A stretch of 64,000 bases of DNA. Source: Symsagittifera roscoffensis (taxonomy: Eukaryota > Xenacoelomorpha > Acoela > Convolutidae). The position numbers were made by a program, and so were the translations under genes. Positions within the stretch are counted from its first letter, which is position 1; the number at the start of each line of letters is the position of its first letter. The notes below the pieces were generated by a model. That model was not told where the DNA came from. It made no database searches and saw only the letters and a list, made by a program, of their open reading frames with translations. Positions 11,400 to 21,067 of the stretch are shown here, in pieces. The stretch spans positions 36,405,436 to 36,469,435 of the forward strand of contig NC_087068.1 of NCBI RefSeq assembly GCF_963678635.1. Direction: 5' to 3'.

Positions 11400-12060
11400 A
11401 AAACTTCAACTTTTTAATTAGTCATTTTGAACAAATTTTTTTTCCCTAAGATATTGTTGTCCTGAGCTTGTTTTGGAAAAGATGTTTCACCTGTGATTGT
11501 TTTTTGTAAAATTATGGGGGTTTGAATGTTGCTATTTTGGCTAATTTGGGACAATTAACGCGCGATATATTTCGCGCTTTTAACGCGCAAGCGGAGGTTG
11601 AAAACGGCAAAAACTTATACTCGGTGCGATGTTTTTTATTTTGTAAATTTTCACCAATCAAAAAAAATATTTTCAACAAAAATTTTTAAGCCCCATTGAA
11701 TATATCAATTTTTCTAAGGTTCAAATGTAAAAAAAATGTTTCACCTTCGAAATCTTTTGTTAACTTCTGGGGGTTTGAAAATCGCCAAACTTGTCATGTT
11801 CTGGTCTAAATTATGCGCGCTTTCAAGATTTTGTTCATAATGCTGAAGGCGTATTGCGAATTATTTATGCGTGGCGAACGTTCCCTCAAAACAAAATCGT
11901 TTCAATTAGAATTTAGGTTAGCTAAGTGGTGGTATTATTGGAATACAACCGATTGAGGCTAGCTAATTAGAATCCGAAAAACTTCTACTTTTCTTTGATG
12001 TTCTTTGCTGTTTTGATTCCACGATCAAGTTCATTAAGTATTGTACCGCTCAAAATTGCT
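11400..12060. other. Unassigned interval
   Basis: AT-rich with a few CGCG-containing words (11555-11590). No gene, repeat or RNA recognised. Confidence 0.3.
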
Positions 12061-12064
12061 CCAA

Positions 12065-12450
12065 AAGTAGGCGAATTTGCGGAATCCGCAACTGCATTGT
12101 GGAGTCAAGAACAGTTTGCTGAATCCACAGCAAATAAAGAGACATAAGTATAGTTACATTTAACTGTTGCGGAATCCGCAACTGTTAGCGAAATTCGCAA
12201 TTTTTCTGCGGAAACCGCAAAATGTATGTGCAATACGCAATTTGTAGGTGGGATCCGGACTTTGTTTGCGGATTTTACTCATATTTGCGAGTTCGCCTCA
12301 CATTTTGCGGATTCCGCTTACATTTTGCGGAATACATTGACAGCTGCGGAATGCAGAACAACTAGCTACATTTGCTTGTTGCGGAATCCGCAACAAAACA
12401 AATATGCCGAAAAAATTTACGTTACTGTTGTTTGTACGCGGAATCCACGA
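12065..12450. repeat. Dispersed palindrome field, GCGGAATCCGC type
   Basis: The word GTTGCGGAATCCGCAAC (a palindrome except for its central base) or close variants occur at 12077-12091, 12166-12182 and 12378-12394. Many half or degenerate copies lie between (GCGAAATTCGC, GCGGAAACCGC, GCGGATTCCGC, GCGGAATAC). Spacing is irregular, about 20-35 bases, so it is not a simple tandem repeat. It could be a cluster of binding sites for a dimeric protein, or the subterminal repeats of a DNA transposon. Confidence 0.6.
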
Positions 12451-13312
12451 AACTTTTGTAAGTGTAATCCACCTAATTTTTGAAACATGTTTAAAGATTT
12501 GTCTCTGGAATCCAGGAACACTCAGACACAAAAGTGTGCGCCTATCCAGTGCAAAGTCTGGCCTTGTAAGGCATATATTTCCTTTTCACTGAGCGAACAC
12601 GCCATCTTTTCGCTAATTGGCAACAGTTATGTGCACAATTTATATTTGAGCGGCCTCAGCACTTCGTTGAAACATGTGTGCGCATGAATATTACATAACT
12701 GCTCCTCGTGATACATTTGCGGATCACGTGTATACATGGTCAGATATGAGTCAAAACGTGATGTCATAGGTGCAGCATGTATCTAATGTGAAATGGGCAG
12801 TAGAAATATAGACATGTATCTGACCTGCACCATACATCTATGAAAAGTAAATAAACTGTGTGCGCATGAGTGTTTTAAAGCTTTTATTTAGATGCGGGTT
12901 TCATTTCGGAAAAAAATTGCTTAAAAGTTTACTTTTCCTGAATTTGTTTTGGAATTGTTTCTTTCTAATTAAATGAATAAAATATCTCTAATGAAGAACC
13001 TTGATAAATTTACTGAGGGTAGAGAAGGATGGTTCTACTTGATCCAAAACAAACATGCTTGGTTATCTCAAAATAAGCGTAGATGGATGACCAATTACTG
13101 TCAACATTATTTGAAAGGTCTTTTCGTTACAAAAAGTCCGTTTTTTAGAAAGTATGAAAACATCTGAATACAAGGGAGAGTATGCAATCACTTAGCCCTA
13201 CATTATTTTTTTATTCGAAATAACGTATTAAGCGTGAAAAATAACCTTGCTATCTTTTTTTAATGACTGGGTAACGCAGAGTGTAAGATACTCAATTATG
13301 ACCTTAGATGGT
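12451..13312. other. Unassigned interval
   Basis: It contains a short direct repeat, TGTGTGCGCATGA, at about 12675 and 12857, and an imperfect inverted repeat around GGTGCAGCATGTAT / ATGTATCTGACCTGCACC (12770-12835). This suggests a small degraded element but defines none. A 64-codon ORF at 12973-13167 has no recognisable content. Confidence 0.3.
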
Positions 13313-13670
13313 TGTACTCAAAGAGTAATTTCAGATAGGGTACACTATCTGCTCGTCACGCTATCTTTTTTCGGCCTGATAGATTCGTGCAACTTCTTAG
13401 TCTAATACCGATCTTAATCTTACTCTTATATATCCTAGTCTCAATAGAGCTAAAGTATACTGGTTTCTTACGAGTCGCTATCCTGGAGAAGGCAACTAAG
13501 TTCTAAACTGAATTCAAATCTCTCTGTTGCTGATATTACAAGTAATTTCAGCACTTGCAAATAAGTGGGTTGTTAGTTTGATGGAGTATGACTGGTTAGT
13601 ATTCAATATTTTATAGGGATAAAAATAAGAAAAATGACCAAGAATAAAATCTAGTTTAGATCTGGTTACA
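13313..13670 (-). repeat. 3' LTR of E2
   Basis: On the - strand it runs from TGTAACCAGATC (13670) to GAGTACA (13313), with canonical TG...CA ends. It matches the E1 LTR and the solo LTR, with some internal deletions. A short purine-rich stretch (GGATGGG) precedes it in element orientation and could be the remnant of the polypurine tract. Confidence 0.75.
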
Positions 13671-15290
13671 CCCATCCGGGGTTTACAGAGTTTTTTGATC
13701 ATTGACATTCTTCTGTAATGGAGGATGGATGATGATCGTTTGTAGGTCGCGAGCATAATTTCTTTGTTCTGGAAGAAGGATGTCTTATCCGTCTGTTCCA
13801 GGAGGGTCCAGCTTCCTGGAATCGTTGACATCAACTTGTTCTTCGACGACTGTGATCAACTGTCACTGTTGTTTTTGGAGATCGGATCGTCATCTCTGAT
13901 CAGTTGTTGCGATCATTGGTTCTTGGTTCTTTTCCGGAGAGAACAAGGTTTCAATCTCATTTGGACATGGCGTGGAGATGGATGAAGTGCCTAGCGACTC
14001 GGATCTGTACGTATACTTGAACACTGAGATGGCCATTGGGCTGGTTCAATGGGGTTCCTTTGCTGCGATGCCATGTCGTACTTTAAATCCTTTGAGTGGT
14101 GACTCTAGGCAGCATATCGGTTGTGTTTTGCCATTCTGTAGTTGGAGTGTGACTGGGTCGTCAAGTTCTTTAGTGCTCGTCTTTGGGTTGAGTGTATCTA
14201 TATACTAAATTATATCTTTTACAAATACAAATATTTGTTAATTTTCTTTTTAGTTATGACTTTTTATTAGTTTTTATCACAAAAGCGTTATTTTTTAGTT
14301 CGGTTATTTTTTAAAGAGCTACTCACCCTTGAGTAATCCTCGTCAAAAATTGGGAGAGGGTCACAATGCGTGAATGTAGCACGGTGGTTTAGGCCGGCTA
14401 TAGAGCATGCTCAGGACGTCCCTTCTGGTGGGTTAGGCCAGGAGTAGGGTATAATTTCGCGCTGGTTTTTTGTGGGGTCCAGTTTTGTGTTAACCTTTTA
14501 TGTCTTTTTTATTACTGGTTTTTTATTTTTGCTGTTCTGGTTGTGTCCTTTTCGCAAAAATGAAAATGTTTGGTTTGGGTTTGTCTTTCGTTTATTGATG
14601 TTTTATTCGTTCTTTTTTGGACTTATGAATAGTCTTCAAAAGAAAAAAAAATTATCCAGTTCTTAAGCTAATTTTATCCTGTTTGGGTATCGTGGGTTTT
14701 CTTTTCTTAGGTTTGTTAGGTTGTGGTTTGTGGTGTTTAGTAAGCAGCATTGGCTAGATTGGATTATTATATAACTCCATTCCAACCGGGTTAAAGGAAA
14801 TTTTGAAATTTGTTGATACTGGTTAGAGTTGGTATCAAGGAAAGTTAACATTTAAATTCATTATTTTAAACATTTCGTCGTGGGCGAGCAGTGCGATTAT
14901 GAATAGAATTGAGGGCGGGTGAATGATTTTAAGCTAAAGAAAAACGTCTTGAAAAGGCTAGTACTGCTTGCATTTAGATGAATTTACTACTGAAAAATTT
15001 ATTTTTACTACCTTTTGGGGGTTGAAATTTTAAATTTATTTTCATTTTAATTAGATTTACTGCATTGGGAAAAAGAATTTTTAAATCAATTTACTGCTTT
15101 TCAGGGAACTTTTTATGCTTTATTCATTGCGGTGTGTTAATAAAAGTTTTTTAATTATGAAAAGTTTCTGTTTTTTATTTGGTTTTTCTTTTTTGTAGAT
15201 GATTGTGCTGTGAAGGCTAAAGATAAAGAAAAAAATATTTGGTGAAGAATGGTTAGTTTTATTTTGAATTTATTAGATTTAATTATTCAT
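13671..15290 (-). other. 3' untranslated region of E2
   Basis: Counterpart of E1 7293-8848. It includes the conserved GGCCTAACCCACC block near 14385-14450 and TTTACTGC words (complement of the GCAGTAAA repeats) at 14960-15110. No coding frame shared with E1. Confidence 0.5.
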
Positions 15291-16960
15291 TTCATATTAC
15301 CTAATTGTCGGGGAAGAGTCCATGGGGGAAAACGTCGTGAATGACTTCTGATGAGATTAGTAATTTTGCTAGTATGCGAATGATGTTATTAGTTTGAAAA
15401 AGTGGCCCAGCAATTTAAGTGCTCAGATGGTCTTTAGTTTTTTGGTGCCAGGTGCAAATTCATACGGTGTATTTTAAATAAGAATAAAAAGTTAATAATT
15501 AAATTTAGTGTTATGTATAAACTCTAGGATCGGGATTTCGACGGGCTGCAGGAATTCATGTAGGATGATATTTGGACGGGTTTCTTCTACGTTGAAAATC
15601 TCAGTTAAGGGACAGAAAGTATACATCTGGGTGATGGGATCATTTTTTCGGAGGACGCCCTGGAAGTTAATGTCTTTAATACAATATGTGAAGTTGAGAA
15701 GAAATGGTGAAACGCATTTGGAGTTAAAGAATTGATATCTATGGTGAGAATGTCGTGATGGTGTGTGCAAGGTTTAATGATTTTGTATAAAACTTTAGTA
15801 AGTAGAGGTATGTGTTTGTTTAGTACGTAACATGATGTGATGTGATCGGTGCAAATCTCGTTCTTTTGGTGTGAGGAAATGAAAGGTTAGTCAGAAAATG
15901 TTAAATTTGTTATAATAAGATTCGTAGGCCTGAAAAAAAAAGTGCTTCTGAGATGATGTGGTCTTGTTTTTCATCTAAAGAGCTGATAGTAAAGACATAA
16001 GGTGTTCGGATGAAAAACTTTTCTGTTAATTGGGGTTAGCAAACTTATCGTCACTAACGAAGTGATCTTGGTTAGGTCGGATGATGTCATGGTCGTAATG
16101 TTCGATGGAATAATCGTTAGCTTTAGGTGCGGTTAACATAGTTAATAATTTTTTGATTCCGACATGTGTAAATTTTCTATGAGTTAGTGCTGTAGTGAGT
16201 CGGAAGAGGTCGTTTTTGCATTTTTCCATTTCCTACGATGTGTTATTTAGTGATAAACAGAGTGGATTTGAGAAGTGGTAGTATGATGTCCAATGGAGGC
16301 TGGGAATTAATACATGCTCATCGACGTAGTTTGGTTGCTCGTGATTTGGGTCGGAATAGGCATAAATATATTGCGGAAAGAAGGGTAAACATATTTTAAG
16401 GAATTCTTTAGTGTTTTTGTGGTTAGGATGATTAATAAATGATCGTGCTGTTCCGGGTTGAGAGAAAAATGGGTGATTTGGGAATTTTGTTTTGAAGGTT
16501 CTGTATGCGCGGCTCGTACTGGATGAGGATTGGTTGGATGTGGAAGATTGGGCTAGAGAAGGGCTGTATTTTGAAAAGAGTGTTGGAGTTGATGGGTTTG
16601 ATGTTGGTATTGCTGATGATATTTGATGAATGGTTAGTGTTTGAGGGTGTTGCAATTGTTGTTGGAGTGTTACTAGATTGCTGAGTTCTTATGATATTTG
16701 TGTGTCGTCAGGGGAATTATTGTTGGATCGTTCGCTGGTGAAAGGGTAGTATGTGGGTGTCATGTTCTAAATATGAAAGGGAGTCGAGTGAGAGTTATTT
16801 CTGGTTTGGGAGTGATGGGTTGAAAAGCGGGCTGAGAAAATGTAGACGGGCTGGGTTCAGAGTTATCGGATTCATCAGGGGTTTCTTGGGCGGAATTTTT
16901 GAACTGTGAAATTGTGTGATATTCAGTGATATTCAAATTAGTGTCAGAATGCATGCCAGA
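15291..16960 (-). pseudogene. Post-env ORF of unknown function (E2)
   Basis: Same protein as E1 5491-7292, read on the - strand: Ser/Thr/Pro-rich N-terminus (16760-16954 with DNSEPSPST; 16233-16655), a globular middle (16026-16229), then 15492-15770 with DPITQMYTFCPL and HEFLQPVEIPILEFIHNT, and an end near 15300 reading DVFPHGLFPDN. Substitutions relative to E1 are mostly conservative in the C-terminal part, consistent with past selection. It is broken by stops and frame changes between the listed pieces. No known family. Confidence 0.5.
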
Positions 16961-17540
16961 TGAAGTGTCAATATGGGGTGCTTCAGGTGGGGGAAAAGCA
17001 AAAAGTTATATGATAGGGATATTGTTTTGGAGGTTGGCTGGGTAGGAAATTGAGCGGTGAAGGTATCCAACTTGGCGGCTCATCGTGGGCTAAAAAGATG
17101 GTTGTTCTGAGAACGAAAATTTGTGGTATGGGGTTTTTCAATTATTTGTTCATATGTGTCGTCACTTTGGGACTGTTGCGTTACTATATGTTGAATTGGG
17201 TTTTGTGGATATTTAGAATTTGAAGATATTATATCTGTGAGTGCTATGTTTCGAAAACTTTGTGGTACTAAAATAATGGATGGTTATGATGTAGGTTTGG
17301 TAATTGTGGTGCCGTGCGTGTTGTATTTGTGTTGTTTTGTGAATCGTCATATGTATTTGGAGTAGTTGATAGTTTTGTATTGTATTCTTTTAACGTGCGT
17401 CTAAAAGTATTTTATTTATTGATGTAGAAAAAATTCCAAAAACAAATCTGCAAAGAGTATACGTGCTACGCTGGCTTGTCTGTTTACTTGTTTGTGTATA
17501 GCACGTGTGGTATATATTCCTTTCAATAGAGAGAAAAGAA
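16961..17540 (-). pseudogene. Env tail of E2, left of the insertion
   Basis: Degraded counterpart of E1 5050-5490 on the - strand. Sequence around 17430-17530 matches E1 5040-5140 (complement of a run containing GACAAGCCAGCGTAGCACG). It ends exactly at the flank of the giant element's 5' LTR. Confidence 0.55.
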
Positions 17541-17544
17541 ATCC
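17541..17544 (+). repeat. Probable target-site duplication, left copy (ATCC)
   Basis: ATCC precedes the 5' LTR (TGTGACATTC). At the right end, ATCC spans 41124-41127, sharing its A with the last base of the 3' LTR if the LTR ends in TTACA. Duplication length is therefore 3 or 4 bases. E1, the uninterrupted relative, has the corresponding GGAT on its + strand once. Confidence 0.5.
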
Positions 17545-18142
17545 TGTGACATTCGACCAGAATGGGCCAAAATGCAAATTCGGTGATTTCGAGTTTTTAG
17601 CAGCGAACCTTCCGAATTGGCAATTTAGAAGGAATTAGAACGTTATTCGAACGATTGGACAAATCGTGAAGGCTGAAGGATTCGGAAATTCCTAAATTTT
17701 AAATTTTCGAAGTGATGACGTAACAATTCTCAGAAACGTCAAGAACGGCCATTTTGGCAGAAAAGCTGAAAAGCAACGCAACAGCGATAGTCGCGACGAC
17801 AACAACAACGAGAAAATTGAGAATCAGAATCAGAGAAAAGCAGAAGTAGCAAAGACTGCTCCAAGTTGCAACTATTGTGTCGCTACAATAGTTGCAAAGC
17901 AGTTGCTAACAACAGTGAGGGGTGGAAACCAGCCTTCCGGGTTACCGAGGAATCAAGTTTAACGTGCTTGATTCAGTGGATTCGAGAATTCGGATGGGTT
18001 TCGGGACTGAAACTTTTATCATATCATATGAACTTTTAGCTTCCCTGTCATGTCCTGAATTGAATTTAATTAACATCCGAATTCATTCTACTAAGATGAG
18101 AAGCTAGCAGTTGGGGGAAAGGGTTGATCCATCTTCGTGTTA
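17545..18142 (+). repeat. 5' LTR of the giant element (internally shortened)
   Basis: It starts TGTGACATTCGACC. It aligns with 40210-40803 with roughly 15 substitutions or small indels by eye. It then jumps from ...CCATCTTCG directly to TGTTA, the text near the end of the 3' LTR, missing about 315 bases present at 40804-41117. The shortened part corresponds to the downstream portion of the LTR. I see no clear primer-binding site (TGG...) after 18142, so the deletion or decay may have removed it. Confidence 0.75.
17866..17897 (+). promoter_or_regulatory. Perfect LTR stem-loop (5' copy)
   Basis: TTGCAACTATTGT (17866-17878) is exactly complementary to ACAATAGTTGCAA (17885-17897), with a six-base loop GTCGCT. 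The same hairpin is unchanged in the 3' LTR. A 13-bp perfect stem in the transcribed LTR could be a packaging, export or polyadenylation structure. Confidence 0.7.
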
Positions 18143-18659
18143 TTTTTTTTAACATCATGACCGGCAGAACCGTTAACGAGCACTCCGCGCCGAGCGGATG
18201 AACACATTAACGCCCTTATTAGGCCTAAACCGCCGGGGCGGACGGGTAGTTCGGAACGCGGAAGCCTTCCGGATTACCGTGAATAGCTTTTTAACCCAGT
18301 TAAGACCAAAAATTCACGAACCAGGAAGTGTGGGGGGATTCGCGGTCCCGTCATCTCCTGAATGGTCCGTGAACAAAAACACTTAAAGATATATATAAAA
18401 CCAAACAAAAAGTAGTATAGTACCCAAGAAAAACAAAAAACATAAAAAAACAACCGAAAAAACCAAAAACAGTAAAAAAAGTAAAAAATCAGTAGAAATC
18501 ATCCCCCCAGACAAGATGTGATCCGACCCTCCCGTTTGTTGTTGATAGATATATTGTTGTTACAGGCATTTATATCAGTCAGGATCGTTACGATCAATTT
18601 TGTAGCTCGTTTGTGAGGCTTGTACTGTAGGGTTATTTGAGCATTTAAGCACGTTAATG

Positions 18660-19430
18660 ATATATTGCGCTCAATCCGAAAGGGTCAGCTGATTTGCGCT
18701 CAATTCGGAAGGGTCTTGGGAGAAGACTGATCCGGCAAGCAATACAAGGAGCAACAAGAAGGGGCTCAATGACAACAATAATCGACTGTTGGGTATCGTT
18801 AACAAGTTTTGTACCCCTTTTGGTACAAAAAGTAAGATGGTAATCTGTGGTGGGCTCGACAGTGCTGCACTGTAGTGACCCTTCACCGAACTGCGAATAT
18901 CCGAGTTAAGCACCTTAATTCGGATATTAAACAAACCCGGAGGGGTATAGTTTTACTAATATTATTACTTATATAGCCTATATTAATACTCTTATACCGT
19001 TTTTCAGTGAAAAACACAGAAAGCAGACCGGTTTTTAGGGTCAAAATAGCGATATTTTGATCCCCCCACAAGTCGCGATTTTTGAAATATCGATAATTTT
19101 TGAAACGGAAAAAAGCGCTAAAGTAGTGTGTTACATCGTAACTTCGCTACCATAATAGATAGAACCGGTTAAGTCTAGTTCGAAAGTGGTTGGAACTATT
19201 TTGGAACCAAAAACCGGATTTTCGTGATTTTTGAGAAAACAAAACATTATAAAATCAGAAAAATTTTTGAAATTTTTGATTTAGAACAGTAAAAATAGTT
19301 GTTCGGACAACGTCCACTAGTGAATCTACAAGTTTCAAAACCCGCTACCCGAAAGCCTTACGGGTTGCAGAGAAATCGAACTTAACGTGTTTGATTTGGT
19401 GGATTCATCAATCCGGAGGGGTACAGGTAG
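18660..19430 (+). repeat. Leader hairpin/repeat modules, upstream group
   Basis: Two direct copies of GCGCTCAAT-C-CGGAAGGGTC type lie at 18667-18686 and 18695-18715. A 9-bp perfect hairpin, AATATCCGA (18896-18904) / TCGGATATT (18920-18928), is nested between ACCCTTC (18878-18884) and CCCGGAGGGGT (18936-18946), which can pair with each other. A module at 19352-19422 (AGCCTTACGGGTTGCAGAG ... ATCCGGAGGGGT) is clearly related to one inside both LTRs (17930-18000 and 40598-40665). The loop text TTAACGTG or its complement recurs. Confidence 0.6.
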
Positions 19431-19929
19431 CATAGTTTTTCGCAAACTTTTTCAACTAAAGCGTTTTAGATCGGGTCTTTTGCATTGAACTAGAAGAGTA
19501 TAGGCCTTCTGAGCTCGGATCAATAATTTATAGGTCGAAAGGACCAGATTTGCTGAAAAAGTTAGGCGGAACCTATAAGAGAGAAATTTCTTGACTTTAG
19601 AAAAAAGACGTTTTGGTTAATAACTTTGGAATTATTGGGCATATCCAGTTGATCTTGGTACCAATAGATCAGAAATTAGCTGAGCTTACTGATAGGGATA
19701 AAAGTTTTTCGGAAAAGTCAGCGTGAAAATTTTTTGAGATTATTTTTAGCAAATTCACCAATTTAGGAGGGTAGACCCTTCACGTTTTATAATTTTTTTT
19801 TAGAAAAGCCCTTACACCCCTACCAAAACGTAATAGCGGTTGAATAAAGTAACTTTAGGCCGATCTAGATTAAAAGGGAAGGCTAAAGGCACAGAAAAAC
19901 CTTAATCGAGCCGAAGTTAGGCGAGCGAT

Positions 19930-20272
19930 AAGACCCTTCACCGTTAGCGTGAATTGTCAAATAAGAGGCTTAACTTCAATCCGGAAGGGTCTAGGATAGC
20001 ATCACATACCCTTCCTAGTTAATCTAAAAAGCAAAATAGCATCGGAGAACGTATCCGGAGGGGCATAGGTTGAAAGAAGGAGATATCCGAAAAGCTACTT
20101 TTACAAAACCGGAGGGCTCCCAATCCGGAGGGGTCAAAAAAAAAATTTCAAATTAGGAGGGGTCCAAATCCGGAGGGGTCTTATATTAACTAACTCAGAG
20201 GGGTCCCAATCCGGAGGGGTCTAGATTTTGTTAGTCCGGAAGGGTCCTGTTTGTGCCAATCCGGAGGGGTAT
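19930..20272 (+). repeat. Leader AATCCGGAGGGGTC repeat cluster
   Basis: A long-range stem AGACCCTTC (19931-19939) / GAAGGGTCT (19984-19992) is followed by a dense run of the purine-rich word. Copies lie at about 20052, 20108, 20121, 20152, 20167, 20196, 20208, 20232 and 20258, with spacings of roughly 12-60 bases. The best consensus is AATCCGGAGGGGTC. The copies share the core but not their flanks, so this is motif multiplication rather than a simple tandem repeat. Confidence 0.7.
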
Positions 20273-21067
20273 TATTTTATTAAAGGACTTAGGTAGACGG
20301 AAGAAAGACTAAAGTGAGAGGTATGAGGTTATTAGCAGACAGGCTTAGAATCAGTGACTGCACTGGTAACTTGCCTTTCAATAAAAACCAGACCAAAACA
20401 AAACAGGTCCGAACTCGGATATTCGCTACACTAAGTCTAAATTAAAAAGAGCGTAATTATTTGGTGTGGATTGAAACCCAATACGTTTTTGTTAAAAGTG
20501 ACTGCCGTGAGGATTTTAGTAGGTCTAGCTCGGGCAGTCCGAAGGCAGATAGGTAACACAGTACTCGGTGGGTGCAATAGACGCCCACTTGAGAAAATTA
20601 CTGCCTTCAAAGTTTTGTCTGTTTGGTGCAGCACCAAGCAGGGAAAGCTTTTTCTAAAAAAAAAAAACAAGTTCGACTATTGTACTGCGACCGACTAAAA
20701 GTACAAAACATATACGTTTTTTTTCTCATAGAGGTATTCATATTCGGTCATTATATATTATATTTTTTCTTTTTGTTTTTGATTTTAAATCAACATAATG
20801 TGTGCTTGATTGGGTAGTGAGTACACTATCTTTTAAATTGACTGATAACATCATATTGTGCTAGATCTCAAATCTTACGACCGATAATCGGTTAGTGTGA
20901 ATAAATTATATACAAACTGTACTCTGATAACATACAGGGATTCGTGGTCACTATTTTATAGAATCTCGTGAAATTTATTGTGTTGTGTCATTATTATTGG
21001 TAGTCAAACTATAAGGTCACTAGCAATCGAATTAAGTGTATAGGCATTAAGAAGTGACAAATAGAGA

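Larger units (their letters stand above)
13313..17540 (-). mobile_element. AT-rich Ty3-like element, copy E2, 3' portion left of the giant insertion
   Basis: Reading the - strand from 17540 down gives the env tail, the post-env ORF, the 3' UTR and the 3' LTR, colinear with E1 5050-9241. The 5' portion lies at 41125-64000 beyond the giant element. The two pieces meet inside the env tail, at the point where the uninterrupted E1 sequence is continuous (about 5035). Confidence 0.85.
18143..21067 (+). promoter_or_regulatory. Long structured 5' leader of the giant element
   Basis: About 2.9 kb between LTR and Gag with only incidental short ORFs. It is filled with repeats of a CCGGAGGGGT/CCGGAAGGGT word, complementary ACCCTTC words and small hairpins (separate entries). 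Other structure: GTGGGTG/CGCCCAC, which can form a 7-bp stem (one G-U pair) around 20569-20590. A-rich stretches occur at 18380-18500. A leader this long without a coding frame suggests cis-acting RNA functions such as packaging, dimerisation or internal initiation; that is inference. Confidence 0.55.

Noticed and set aside
12973-13167. 64-codon ORF with charged, aromatic residues
   Set aside because: No recognisable domain, no splice context, no second copy; it cannot be told from chance.
18138-18200. Primer-binding site after the 5' LTR
   Set aside because: No TGG-starting segment complementary to a tRNA end is visible right after TGTTA; the region may be deleted.
18198-18386. Short upstream ORF in the leader of the giant element
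   Set aside because: No conserved relation to Gag and no evidence of translation; leaders of this length contain such frames by chance.
20437-20700. Possible tRNA-like or small RNA gene in the leader
   Set aside because: A GTGGGTG/CGCCCAC stem exists, but there is no full cloverleaf and no A/B box pair.
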